From Bacteroidia bacterium (GTDB lineage: Bacteria; Bacteroidota; Bacteroidia; JAIBAJ01), in assembly GCA_019695265.1 (NCBI GenBank), contig JAIBAJ010000013.1:1-49169 (forward strand): a DNA stretch of 49,169 nucleotides, given 5' to 3'. Shown piece by piece: positions 25,921 to 34,115 of this stretch. Position numbers and translations under genes: made by a program. Position 1 is the stretch's first letter. Every line of letters begins with the position of its first letter. The notes beneath the pieces were generated by a model. It ran no database searches. It saw nothing but the letters and a program-made list of their open reading frames with translations, and was not told where the DNA came from.

Positions 25921-28728
25921 TTAGAATTCGATTTTGAGTCCAATGGTATATCTGCGTCCTTGAGCAACAAAAACTGTAGCAGAAGCAGCGTCAAAATTAC
26001 CGCCATTTACCGCATCAGTTATATAACTTTGGTTTAATAGGTTGATAACGCTTGCATTGGCATTTAAGACTAGTTTCCAGAGTTTGAATTTATATCCTGC
26101 ATGCAATTCCAAATAGTAATAATCCGGAATTTTCCAGGAATCTCGGCCTTCATTGTTGATGATATTACCCGTACCATCATCATACTTGATTAAAGTAAGC
26201 GGGTCAAAGGTTGAGTAATTGTTTCCAAAGTAATTAAATCGGAATTTTAAATATCCCCCTTTAATTGGTTCATACCTCAATGAAAATGCGGCTTGTAATT
26301 GAGCGGCATCCCCGGTATGTATTCCATTGGTAACGGGACGCAGGGTGTCAACAATAACTTCAGTACCTGAACTATACAAATAAGCTAAGCCATTTCCCCG
26401 GTAAGTCCAGTCTGCAATAGAAGCCATAACTTCATATTGCAATTTCTTTACAATGTAACCGGTGGCATCTATTTCCAATCCAATACTTTGAGTATTTATA
26501 CCTTGCAACACATAAGAATAGCTGTCTCCAGCTATGTTGATGGTTGGAATGCTGGCAGGTGGTTTATTGGTCCAGTAAGTATAGTATAGGTTGGCATTTA
26601 AGGCATGTTTCTTTAATTTAAGCCCGTACCCCAATTCCACTGCTTTGATCATTTGTTGCTTAACATCCGGGAATGACAAATTGGAAGTGTTCGAATAAAA
26701 CTGAGAGTATCTAGGAGCAATGCTCAATAGTCCGGCATTCATAAAAATGCTGTTATTCTCATCCAGGTTATAGTTAGCTCCCATTTTTACGGTAAAGCCC
26801 GGAAACCAGCGCCAATCCTGAGTGTTGTATCTGGCTTCTTTCGATTCAATGGTGTAATTATTGCCATTATAGGCTAGGGTATCGCCCCAACCTACCGCCT
26901 CCTCCAAGGTAGTATCGGATAAAACCAGATCCTTTTTACGGAAGTAATCTACCCGTTTATAGCCGGTCATAGAAAAAGAACCATTAAGAAATACCGTAAA
27001 ATTGCTTCCTTTATATTCTCCTTGTGCAAAAGCACCAAACCAACGTATAATTCCATCATTGTAATAATTGATTTTGTCACCAACTGTTTTTTTGCGGTAG
27101 GAGATGTTGGGGTCTCCGGGCCCCAAAGGTCTTGGCTCCAGATTGTTTTTATCTCCAATATAATAATCCCCGCCAAACAAATTGGCAATCTCCTGATAAT
27201 GGGTTCCTTTATAGCTTCGTATGTCTAATCCTCCCATAATACTTAAACGCTTGATAGGATTATAATTCAAAGTTGATAGCAAACCATACCAAAAATGGTT
27301 GTTTACAGAGCGGCGTATAATACCATTCTTATTACTCATGGTCAAGGTGGTATCATAACCGGTATTGATGTAAGTTGAATTTTGTTCATACATCGGAGTT
27401 AAGTTAAATGCTCCGGTAGCAGAATCCCTTGGATAACCGCTGGTACTTACAAAAGCTTCTCCTCCTCCACGACCAATGGATAAATAAGCCACATTGCTCC
27501 AGGTGAATTTCTCATTGGGTGTCCAAAAATGACTCAGGTTAAATTGAGGTTTATGGTAAATATTCTGACTGGGATTTAATTCATGTCGAACACCATTTTC
27601 ATCGGTATAAATTCCCCATCCTGCATTGTACCGAAGTCCACGATCGCCAATAAATGAACTGCTATAATTATCAGAACTGTTCAGTGTGCTATCTATCTGA
27701 TGACTACTTATTCCAAGTTTTTCGGCTAGTTGGGTGCTATAAACGGCAACCGGCAACCGGAACGAACGTTGACCATGGGTTTGTGGGGCTCCACTTACCG
27801 AAAAGGTCAACATTTGATTTTTGAATTCCTTTTGAATCTTTAGAAAATACCCCCATGCCTGAAAATCGGTTTTGTCCGTCCAGCCTTGTCCTTGCTTGTA
27901 ACTACCTGCCAAGGTAATTCCCCAACCGCCTTTCAAACGACCGGAGTTAAAACCAAAGCTAGTACGAAACATGGCATTGTTTCCCACTTCCTGTTTAACG
28001 TATCCGCCTTTTTTGCTATCAATACCTTTGGTCATAATATTGATAGTTCCACCAACGCTGGGAATAGCCAATTTGGAGGCTCCTAAACCACGCTGTACCT
28101 GCATGGTACGGGTAATATCCCCCAGGTTATCCCAATTGCTCCAAAAAACTTGTCCGTTTTCCATATCGTTTACCGGAACACCGTCTACCATAACAGCCAC
28201 GTTTCGTTGGTCAAATCCGCGAATATTGATGCGGCTGTCACCCATACCACCACCTTGTTCTGTAGCATAAACACCCGGGGTGGAATTCAACACCATAGGC
28301 AAATCCCTGGAGGCTGATTCTTCCTGAATTCGGGCTCCGCTTAAGTTTGTAAAAGCAATAGGGGTTTCACGGCTGCGAGCAACATCTGCCACTACCTCCA
28401 CCTCTTGCAGTTGGGTAGGCTCTAAGGAGGCATCTAACAAATAAGGTTTTCCGCTTATTTTAACCTTTTGAACTTTGGGCGTAAATCCTACATAGGAAAT
28501 ACTAATTTCGTATTCGCCATCGGGCAAATCGATGGAATAATTCCCATCCAAATCCGTGGTAGTTCCTTTGCCTGGACCATAAGATACGGTTGCACCAATG
28601 AGAGTTTCCCCGGTGGTGAGGTTTTTTACCGTCCCTTTTAATACTCCTTGTGCAAAAACATAAACTCCTGAAGCCAGGAATAAAATGGTTGCTAAAACAA
28701 ACTTTTTGAAATCCATAAGATGAGACAT
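25921..28728 (-). CDS. TonB-dependent outer-membrane receptor
   Basis: A 935-residue TonB-dependent transporter. Signal peptide about 5-26 (ends VYVFAQ). A CarboxypepD_reg-like domain follows (28-110, GTVKNLTTGETLIGATV ... TTTDLDGNYSI), then the plug (about 118-235, NSTPGVYATEQGGGMGDSRINIRGFDQRNVAVMVDGVPVN ... GGTINIMTKG) and a beta-barrel ending in a terminal aromatic (IGLKIEF). It is not of the SusC type and no SusD gene is present. Met1 at 28728 or Met5 could be the start. The gene is immediately followed by the secreted nuclease, so the likely cargo is a product of nucleic acid breakdown or phosphate; this is inference from context. A terminator for the preceding gene ends just before its start. 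Confidence 0.93.
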   Translation of the reverse strand: MSHLMDFKKFVLATILFLASGVYVFAQGVLKGTVKNLTTGETLIGATVSYGPGKGTTTDLDGNYSIDLPDGEYEISISYVGFTPKVQKVKISGKPYLLDASLEPTQLQEVEVVADVARSRETPIAFTNLSGARIQEESASRDLPMVLNSTPGVYATEQGGGMGDSRINIRGFDQRNVAVMVDGVPVNDMENGQVFWSNWDNLGDITRTMQVQRGLGASKLAIPSVGGTINIMTKGIDSKKGGYVKQEVGNNAMFRTSFGFNSGRLKGGWGITLAGSYKQGQGWTDKTDFQAWGYFLKIQKEFKNQMLTFSVSGAPQTHGQRSFRLPVAVYSTQLAEKLGISSHQIDSTLNSSDNYSSSFIGDRGLRYNAGWGIYTDENGVRHELNPSQNIYHKPQFNLSHFWTPNEKFTWSNVAYLSIGRGGGEAFVSTSGYPRDSATGAFNLTPMYEQNSTYINTGYDTTLTMSNKNGIIRRSVNNHFWYGLLSTLNYNPIKRLSIMGGLDIRSYKGTHYQEIANLFGGDYYIGDKNNLEPRPLGPGDPNISYRKKTVGDKINYYNDGIIRWFGAFAQGEYKGSNFTVFLNGSFSMTGYKRVDYFRKKDLVLSDTTLEEAVGWGDTLAYNGNNYTIESKEARYNTQDWRWFPGFTVKMGANYNLDENNSIFMNAGLLSIAPRYSQFYSNTSNLSFPDVKQQMIKAVELGYGLKLKKHALNANLYYTYWTNKPPASIPTINIAGDSYSYVLQGINTQSIGLEIDATGYIVKKLQYEVMASIADWTYRGNGLAYLYSSGTEVIVDTLRPVTNGIHTGDAAQLQAAFSLRYEPIKGGYLKFRFNYFGNNYSTFDPLTLIKYDDGTGNIINNEGRDSWKIPDYYYLELHAGYKFKLWKLVLNANASVINLLNQSYITDAVNGGNFDAASATVFVAQGRRYTIGLKIEF

Positions 28729-28730
28729 AG

Positions 28731-28769
28731 AAAAACAAAAAAGGCACCGGATTTAGGTTCCAGTGCCTT
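28731..28769 (-). terminator. Terminator between the lamin-tail protein and the TonB receptor
   Basis: AAGGCAC (28763-28769 on the minus strand) pairs with GTGCCTT (28741-28747), with further GGA/TCC pairing inside, followed by TTTTTTGTTTTTC. It ends 3 bases before the receptor start, so receptor expression needs read-through or a promoter inside the upstream gene. Confidence 0.82.
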
Positions 28770-28783
28770 CAAATGGGGCTAGA

Positions 28784-29686
28784 TTAGTTAATGGATAACT
28801 TGCTGTATCCAATCGTATTTTGGTCGAAATAGGCTTTTACAATGTATAAACCTTTGTCAATTCCTACGGTAGAAAATTGCATTCCGCTTAGGTAGGCTTC
28901 GTTGTTCATGAAACTAGCAACTACTTTACCTGAGCGATCAACAAGCTCAACACGGGTAACTTTATTTTTAGTGGAAAGGGTAACTTCTGTGTTATTAGAC
29001 GGATTTGGGAACACAGAAACAAAATGTTTGCTACTTTCTTTAATTCCGGTAGCACAAACACAGTCATGAGTTCCTAAACCATCCCAGGTGTTTACTACCA
29101 AGGTATCATATTCAGCCAATGGATCAAAAAAATCAGGGTTGGTGGCAACACCACGATCAACACCGGCCTTACGACGCATGGTATGATCCTTGGTAATCCA
29201 AGCACCTTGAGCATCGGTATATGGGTATTCATTGGTCCAAGCAGTACCGGGATCTTCACCAATTTTACCGAAGATATCCACTTTTTCAGTACCAAATTCC
29301 AAAACCACGGCATCGTCACCATTCATATAAGTTGGTGCAGGATAAGCTCCATCCAACTGGTCTGCCAAAGCTTGTAACGCCGGACTACAAGCAGGAGAGC
29401 TTGCTGTTCCGGTGGTTTGTCCGTTTACAATAACCCAAACATCATTTGGAGCAATTGTTCCTGATAGTGCAAGTTCGCCACCGGCAGTATAAGCCGTGCT
29501 ACCATTGCTATAACGTCTAATAAAGTATCCGGTAAGGCTAATTGGTTGATTAGTTGGATTATAAATCTCCAAAGCCTTGTCATTTCCATCACCATCAATG
29601 TATTCAGAAATGAACAATTGGGTGCATTGTGCTGAAGCTAAGGAAGCCAAAGATACAGCGAATAAGGTAGTAAAAATTTTCTTCAT
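28784..29686 (-). CDS. Secreted lamin-tail domain protein with T9SS sorting tail
   Basis: A 300-residue exported protein. Signal peptide 1-19 (SLASLASAQ). One lamin-tail domain covers about 20-205 (FISEYIDGDGNDKALEIYNPT, with GYFIRRYSNGS, DVWVIVNG, DDAVVLEFG and VDIFGKIGEDPG). This is the subtype often linked to extracellular nucleases in Bacteroidota. A Por sorting tail covers about 222-300 (HFVSVFPNPSNNTE ... KGLYIVKAYF). It is the first gene of the receptor-nuclease cluster and has a good -7 box upstream, but a strong terminator lies between it and the receptor. The lamin-tail domain is thought to bind nucleic acid or act as an adhesion module; its role here is inferred. Confidence 0.88.
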   Translation of the reverse strand: MKKIFTTLFAVSLASLASAQCTQLFISEYIDGDGNDKALEIYNPTNQPISLTGYFIRRYSNGSTAYTAGGELALSGTIAPNDVWVIVNGQTTGTASSPACSPALQALADQLDGAYPAPTYMNGDDAVVLEFGTEKVDIFGKIGEDPGTAWTNEYPYTDAQGAWITKDHTMRRKAGVDRGVATNPDFFDPLAEYDTLVVNTWDGLGTHDCVCATGIKESSKHFVSVFPNPSNNTEVTLSTKNKVTRVELVDRSGKVVASFMNNEAYLSGMQFSTVGIDKGLYIVKAYFDQNTIGYSKLSIN

Positions 29687-29705
29687 TACAGATGTGTTGA
29701 GCCGA

Positions 29706-29713
29706 CAAAAATA
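29706..29713 (-). promoter_or_regulatory. -7 box of the lamin-tail protein gene
   Basis: TATTTTTG on the minus strand is an exact TAnnTTTG match, 19 bases before the start at 29686. No clear TTG at -33. Confidence 0.5.
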
Positions 29714-29929
29714 AGGTATAGATTTTAACGGAATTTAGGAATTTATCCACCGACGGCAGAATTTAACTCAAAGTTGTCATTTTGCTAAGGTTCTTTTTAC
29801 TTTAGAAAAATTTGAATTGTCCTAAAAATAAGGATTTCCCATGTTTTATCCCCATCCGGATTCATTCTAAAATAGTTGATAACCATTCTGTTTTTAGAAT
29901 TTCCATTTTGATAAACCAGGTTTTTATTT

Positions 29930-30085
29930 GGCGGGCCCCCTCCGCCTATTAATTGCCTGCATCACCTCTTCCTTTCTGCAATGGCGTTCGGGTCACGCTA
30001 TCGCCTGTAGTCCTCGTCACCCTAGGCTAACGCCGTCGGGCTCCTGTGGGCTACCTGGCTCTATCGTTGCCCGGGGTGCAAACCC
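29930..30085 (+). repeat. GC-rich structured dispersed repeat, copy E
   Basis: Full-length copy between the lamin-tail gene start and the tRNA-Cys terminator, not downstream of a same-strand gene. In the neck of the second hairpin it has GCC/GGC where all others have GGC/GCC: both sides changed and pairing is kept. First hairpin arms are CGCC/GGCG with ATTGC/GCAAT, and the third hairpin is GGGT/ACCC (30074-30085). The remainder of the 29714-30216 gap shows nothing else that I recognise. Confidence 0.87.
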
Positions 30086-30216
30086 AAACTGTTTACAATT
30101 TGAACTTGGGCTCGGGAGGTACAAGAGGGTTTCCATTGGTTCAGGTTTGCCTACCGAACTCGTGATAACCGAACCACTGTTGATTTGGTCAAAAAAATGA
30201 TGGAAAAGCAAAAAAC

Positions 30217-30246
30217 AAAAAACCCCGAATTACTTCAGGGTTTTTT
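30217..30246 (-). terminator. Terminator after tRNA-Cys (works on both strands)
   Basis: ACCC and GAA pair with TTC and GGGT around a TTAC loop, with one C/A mismatch, flanked by A6 on the left and T6 on the right. It directly follows the encoded CCA of the tRNA. Confidence 0.75.
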
Positions 30247-30319
30247 GGAGGTCGCGAGCGGATTTGAACCGCTGTACGAAGTTTTGCAGACTTCTGCCTA
30301 GCCGCTCGGCCACGCGACC
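30246..30319 (-). tRNA. tRNA-Cys (GCA)
   Basis: The cloverleaf reads on the minus strand from G at 30319. The acceptor stem is GGTCGCG/CGCGACC with U73, as usual for cysteine tRNA, and CCA is encoded (30246-30248). The D stem is GCC/GGC. The anticodon arm is GAAGT-CTGCAAA-ACTTC with anticodon GCA. The T arm is AGCGG-TTCAAAT-CCGCT. It has its own promoter just upstream and a terminator just downstream. Confidence 0.96.
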
Positions 30320-30336
30320 TTGCTTATTAGAGGCGG

Positions 30337-30344
30337 CAAAAGTA
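30337..30344 (-). promoter_or_regulatory. -7 box of tRNA-Cys
   Basis: TACTTTTG on the minus strand, an exact TAnnTTTG match 17 bases before the tRNA 5' end. A TTTC 18 bases further upstream sits at the -33 place. It lies right after the stop codon of the preceding gene. Confidence 0.6.
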
Positions 30345-30355
30345 AACGCTTTTTC

Positions 30356-31450
30356 TTATCTTGAAACAGAAATTTTACTGTTTAGTAAATTCTTACCATC
30401 TTCTGTTTGTACTTGAAGGAGGTAAAGTCCACTGTTTAAGCCACTTGTAGCAATTTCATTCTTACCTTCAGTCAAGGTAATTTCACTTAACAACTGACCA
30501 TTTAGGTTAGATATTTTAGCAATTGCGCGATTGGTTTGACCAAGTTCAACATACATAAAATCGGTGGCAGGGTTAGGATAAACTAACACAGAAACATAGG
30601 AATTTAAATCAGAAACACTTTCAGGATTTACTAAAAAACGGGCCGAAGTGCGCTCACCGGTACCTTTATCTGTAATCATTCTAACCATGGTGTAACCAAA
30701 TGATTTTTCAAGAAAATCATAGGTAATGGTAGAATCTACAATCGGGTTGGGGATGTTTTGACCAAATTGTTGAAAATTAGCCAATCCCCAGGTTTGTGGA
30801 CCAAATAAACCACCTTTAATGAAAACACTGTCGGTTGTCCAATCGGTTGTTTGATTTCTCAACACTTCGAATTGGCCCAATGGACCGGTTAGGGTACCAA
30901 AGGCATCAACAACAGAGCTGGAGTGTCCGGTATGAACTATCATGGCTGAGTCGACAAAGCTGGCATAAGTACCTGTTAATTTAAATGCTTTGCGAAAATG
31001 GTAAGTATCCATAAAGTTGGTTCCCAAGGTAGTTGGAAGTTTTACCAGAGTTTGAGGATCGTCGAAAGGAATTTGCAAAACGAAACCCAAGCCTTGGAAA
31101 TCGCCCGAAAAGCCCATAATTTCTACTTCGGATGAGCTAATGGTTGCGAAAGCATAACCACCCATTTGGGTCATGGCCATATCGGCTGTTGGGAATTGGT
31201 CGCCATTGGGAACTGCCGAAGGACTTAAAAAAGCCAAGGTATCTAAACGATGTTGAGATAGGGAGGTGAAGTTCCAGGATTGACTGCTGCTGCTGCCGGA
31301 ACCCAAATCAATGGAAGCAGAGGGCATAGTGTCGGTAGCTTCGAAATACAAATCACCAACGGCAGGAAAATCCGTTTGATCGATGGTAATTTGTGCCGAA
31401 ACCAATGCCGGTACACACAAAGCTAATAATGAGGGTAATAGTTTTTTCAT
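30356..31450 (-). CDS. Secreted protein of unknown function with T9SS sorting tail
   Basis: A 364-residue exported protein. The signal peptide is 1-19 (ends LVSA, next residue Q). The body (20-280) is beta-rich and low in charge, with a poly-Ser patch GSGSSSSQSWNF. This pattern is common in uncharacterised Bacteroidota T9SS cargo proteins and I recognise no enzyme domain. The C-terminal Por tail covers about 284-364 (VSVLVYPNPATDFMYVELG ... SGLYLLQVQTEDG). It has a well-formed promoter (31470-31499) and no terminator before tRNA-Cys, so its transcript may read into the tRNA. Confidence 0.82.
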   Translation of the reverse strand: MKKLLPSLLALCVPALVSAQITIDQTDFPAVGDLYFEATDTMPSASIDLGSGSSSSQSWNFTSLSQHRLDTLAFLSPSAVPNGDQFPTADMAMTQMGGYAFATISSSEVEIMGFSGDFQGLGFVLQIPFDDPQTLVKLPTTLGTNFMDTYHFRKAFKLTGTYASFVDSAMIVHTGHSSSVVDAFGTLTGPLGQFEVLRNQTTDWTTDSVFIKGGLFGPQTWGLANFQQFGQNIPNPIVDSTITYDFLEKSFGYTMVRMITDKGTGERTSARFLVNPESVSDLNSYVSVLVYPNPATDFMYVELGQTNRAIAKISNLNGQLLSEITLTEGKNEIATSGLNSGLYLLQVQTEDGKNLLNSKISVSR

Positions 31451-31469
31451 GTATTGGTTAAATTTGGGG

Positions 31470-31499
31470 CGAAGCTAAGGATTTTCAACCAATTTACAA
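31470..31499 (-). promoter_or_regulatory. Promoter TTG-N19-TAGCTTCG
   Basis: On the minus strand TTG (31497-31499), then 19 bases, then TAGCTTCG (31470-31477), 19 bases before the start at 31450. The spacing is canonical for Bacteroidota; the -7 box has TTCG instead of TTTG. Confidence 0.6.
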
Positions 31500-31571
31500 G
31501 TTGGAGCTTGGGATATTTTTCATACCTATTCGGCGCAGGATCTTATTCCTTGCAGGATTGGTGGGGTTCCG

Positions 31572-31713
31572 TCGGGTAGGGATTGAGGCAAGTAACCCAC
31601 AGGAGCCCGCAGCCTTTGGCGGAGGGCTACGAGGATTACAGCCGAAAGCCCGACCATGAGCCTAGCAAAAAGTCAGGATTCCAACAAAAGTTGGATGGCG
31701 AATGGGACCCGCC
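31572..31713 (-). repeat. GC-rich structured dispersed repeat, copy F (diverged)
   Basis: A degraded copy downstream of, and in the same direction as, the lipoprotein gene. The GGGCCC end has decayed to GGACCC-type sequence and the CGGGTCACGC block is lost. Pairing partly survives: GTCGGG/CCCGAC at the outer stem, GTAA/TTAC at the neck (shared with copy G), and GCCC.C.GCC/GGC.G.GGGC at the apex. A short CCAAC/GTTGG hairpin replaces the first hairpin. Confidence 0.7.
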
Positions 31714-31812
31714 AAAAAACAAAACTAAAATTGATTCAAACAAATTCTATCCCACCTTCCAAGTCGGTGGTTTTCCCCTTGTACCATTTGGAAACCAGTT
31801 TCGAATAGGCAC

Positions 31813-31845
31813 AAAAAAACCGGGAACTACTTACGCAGCCCCCGG
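31813..31845 (-). terminator. Terminator of the lipoprotein gene
   Basis: On the minus strand CCGGGGGCT pairs with AGTTCCCGG (nine pairs, two of them G-T) around an 8-base loop, followed by seven T (31813-31819). It lies 25 bases after the stop at 31871. Confidence 0.85.
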
Positions 31846-31870
31846 CGAGGTTATGGTGGAAAGAAAATCT

Positions 31871-32686
31871 TTAGTGTAACTGAATGGTATAATCGTTTCC
31901 GTTGATGGTTACTGTGGCTTCACCGTCGCAATCGCCGCTTCCGAAATTAATCAAACGCTCGGGCTTTCCTGAAGGAACCAGGCTTAATTCGCCACTTACA
32001 AACTCCTGGCAGGAAACTTTACGGGTTAGAGGAGTAACTGTTGTAGCAGTAAAGGCTGTGCCATTAGCTCGAACCCCTGATGCCGTTCCGGAAACTTCAT
32101 ACACATCGTCGGTTCTGGTATTGGTTTCATATCCGGCAACCCATTCACGGGTTTTATCACAAGTCCAGGTAATTACACTTCCATCGGCTTTGGTTACCGT
32201 TCCATCAACAACCACGTGAAAAACGATGTTGCTATCGGCATTAAAACCCTCGTTATCAACTACTCGGCTACCTTCAATATGGTTATCGTTTATATAATAA
32301 TCTTCGAAACCTATTTCAATGTGAGCGCCCGGTTCTCTGTATTTTCCGGTATAGGAAACCAAAATTTTGCCACGACGGGTTTTGCCATCGCTGCACAAGC
32401 AATTGCTAGAGCCGAAGTCGATTGTCATGGTTTTAGGTTCAGTAGTAGTATCACGGGTTACGGTAGCACAGGCAGAAAGAATGGAAGCCTCTTCTTCCAA
32501 CTTTAGTTCCACATTACCGGTTTTTGCAACTTGATCGGCCAGGTCGTTGGCTTCATCATAACTAGACTCGGCTAGTGTATTATCTTGAGAAGAGGTAGTG
32601 TCGTTATCGCGATCTCTTTTACAGGCAACAGCCGTAACTGAAAGAATTGCCGCAACTATCAAGGTGTTTTTAATCGTGGTTTTCAT
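31871..32686 (-). CDS. Lipoprotein of unknown function
   Basis: A 271-residue lipoprotein. The signal peptide ends SVTAVAC, with lipidated Cys at residue 22, followed by the charged stretch KRDRDND. Such charged residues right after the Cys resemble the surface-export signal of Bacteroidota lipoproteins, so surface display is possible. I chose Met at 32686 because it begins the lipoprotein signal; the frame is open further upstream but overlaps the divergent FAD gene. The body has four or more cysteines (for example SCATVTRD, SSNCLCSDGKTRRGKI) and repeated beta-strand patterns. No known domain is recognised. Divergent from the FAD oxidoreductase with a 78-base shared promoter region, and ended by a strong terminator. 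Confidence 0.8.
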   Translation of the reverse strand: MKTTIKNTLIVAAILSVTAVACKRDRDNDTTSSQDNTLAESSYDEANDLADQVAKTGNVELKLEEEASILSACATVTRDTTTEPKTMTIDFGSSNCLCSDGKTRRGKILVSYTGKYREPGAHIEIGFEDYYINDNHIEGSRVVDNEGFNADSNIVFHVVVDGTVTKADGSVITWTCDKTREWVAGYETNTRTDDVYEVSGTASGVRANGTAFTATTVTPLTRKVSCQEFVSGELSLVPSGKPERLINFGSGDCDGEATVTINGNDYTIQLH

Positions 32687-32764
32687 TGAATAAAGTTTTG
32701 CAAATTTGTGCTTTGAGCAAAGGTGAATAAAAAGGTTTAATCGGTTTGAAAAAAAAATTAAAAG

Positions 32765-33943
32765 GTGGAACATTTTGATGTGGTTGTCTTAGGATGTGGG
32801 GTAGCAGGTTTAGCAGCAGCCACTACTGCAGTGCGCCAGGGAGCCAGGGTTTTAGTGGTAGAAAAAACAGAAGCTATTGGCGGGAAAGCGACCCAATCGT
32901 ATGTTGGAACCTTGTGTGGTTTGTATTACCGTAGAAGAGATCAGGACTTTAATTTCTGTTCGGAAGGATTTATGGCTGAATTTGCCAAACGGGTACAAGG
33001 TCTTTCAGGGTATGAAGCGGTTAGCCAACCCGATGGATTGGCCTATTTACCTTACCGATTGGATGCTATGAGACAAGTAATGCAAAACTACTTAAGCGAG
33101 TGCCGGTTAGAAATTGCCTTGAACAGCACAGTTGTTCGATATGGAATAAGTGGTTCAAGAATTACCCAAATAGAGTTGGGAAATAGCAGAAAAATTGAAA
33201 CCAAAGCCGTGGTAGATGCGGGAGGAAATGCCCAAACTTCCTTCACACAGCATTTACCTATCCTTGAAGAACCTAATCCTCAGCAGGCCCATTTATCGGT
33301 TGCATTTTCGATGGAAACGGGAGACAGCAATCCACATTTAGAATGGATATATGCCTTGCGAAAAGCTGAAATGGAGGGCTTACTTTCACCTGCAATTGCT
33401 TTGGCATCGATTATACCAGGGGTAGTAGAAACGAATAGATTTTGGGTAAAGGTGCCGGTGCTAAGTAAGGTAATGATGCCAGGAAGTTCAGAAACTTCAT
33501 TAAAAGAGGAAGGCGTTCGCAATGCCATGCTTTTAGCCGAAGTGATGCGAAAATATGCTCCGGTATTTAAAAACACCCGGGTAGCAGAAATTGCGAGTAA
33601 GGTTGGAATAAGAACGGAGGCTAGAAATAAAGGAAAGAAGGTACTGACCGCGGAAGACGTAACAGGTGGGATAAAGAAAGAAGGGCCTTATTCCAGAGGG
33701 ACCTGGCCGGTTGAAATTTGGGAAAGCGGAAAAAGGGTACAATTGGAATATCCGGAATGGGGCGATTATTATACCATTGAGGATAAAGTGCTTGAGGCCG
33801 AAAGTTTGGACAATCTATTTTTTGCCGGACGATCTATTTCGGCCGACACTAAGGCCATTGCCAGTGCAAGGGTAATGGGCACTTGTTTACAAACAGGAGA
33901 ACAATCCGGCAACCTGGCTGTTAAGTCTGCCCAAACTTCCTAG
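32765..33943 (+). CDS. FAD-dependent oxidoreductase (FAD_oxidored family)
   Basis: A 392-residue flavoprotein. The N-terminal dinucleotide-binding motif is VVVLGCGVAGLAAA (7-20), with the acidic end of strand 2 in VVEKTEAIGGKAT, and the C-terminal FAD motif is LFFAGRSISADTKAIASARVMGTCLQTGEQSG. This layout matches the FAD_oxidored family (PF12831), whose substrates are mostly unknown. No iron-sulfur motifs are seen. The start is GTG, with AAAAGG just upstream; there is no better in-frame ATG. It stands alone, divergent from the lipoprotein gene. Confidence 0.85.
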   Translation: MEHFDVVVLGCGVAGLAAATTAVRQGARVLVVEKTEAIGGKATQSYVGTLCGLYYRRRDQDFNFCSEGFMAEFAKRVQGLSGYEAVSQPDGLAYLPYRLDAMRQVMQNYLSECRLEIALNSTVVRYGISGSRITQIELGNSRKIETKAVVDAGGNAQTSFTQHLPILEEPNPQQAHLSVAFSMETGDSNPHLEWIYALRKAEMEGLLSPAIALASIIPGVVETNRFWVKVPVLSKVMMPGSSETSLKEEGVRNAMLLAEVMRKYAPVFKNTRVAEIASKVGIRTEARNKGKKVLTAEDVTGGIKKEGPYSRGTWPVEIWESGKRVQLEYPEWGDYYTIEDKVLEAESLDNLFFAGRSISADTKAIASARVMGTCLQTGEQSGNLAVKSAQTS

Positions 33944-34101
33944 TGCAATTGCCATGTTGATGTTAGACCGGGATGAAGTCGGATATCAGGAAATGCGAAT
34001 AATATTGAAACGACCTCATTGACAAAGGCTTAGCAACTACTTTGCTTTGAGGATAAAAGTTAGATTTTCACCAAATTAAAACCAGATTAAAAATATCCTT
34101 C

Positions 34102-34109
34102 TAATTTCG
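34102..34109 (+). promoter_or_regulatory. -7 box (TTCG type) of fabD, nearly leaderless
   Basis: TAATTTCG ends 6 bases before the fabD ATG at 34116, so transcription would start at or within a few bases of the start codon. No TTG is visible at -33. Confidence 0.35.
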
Positions 34110-34115
34110 TCCCCC

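Noticed and set aside
29928-30211. Short frames across repeat copy E
   Set aside because: They run through the structured repeat, are not preserved in other copies, and are explained by its GC-rich sequence lacking stops.
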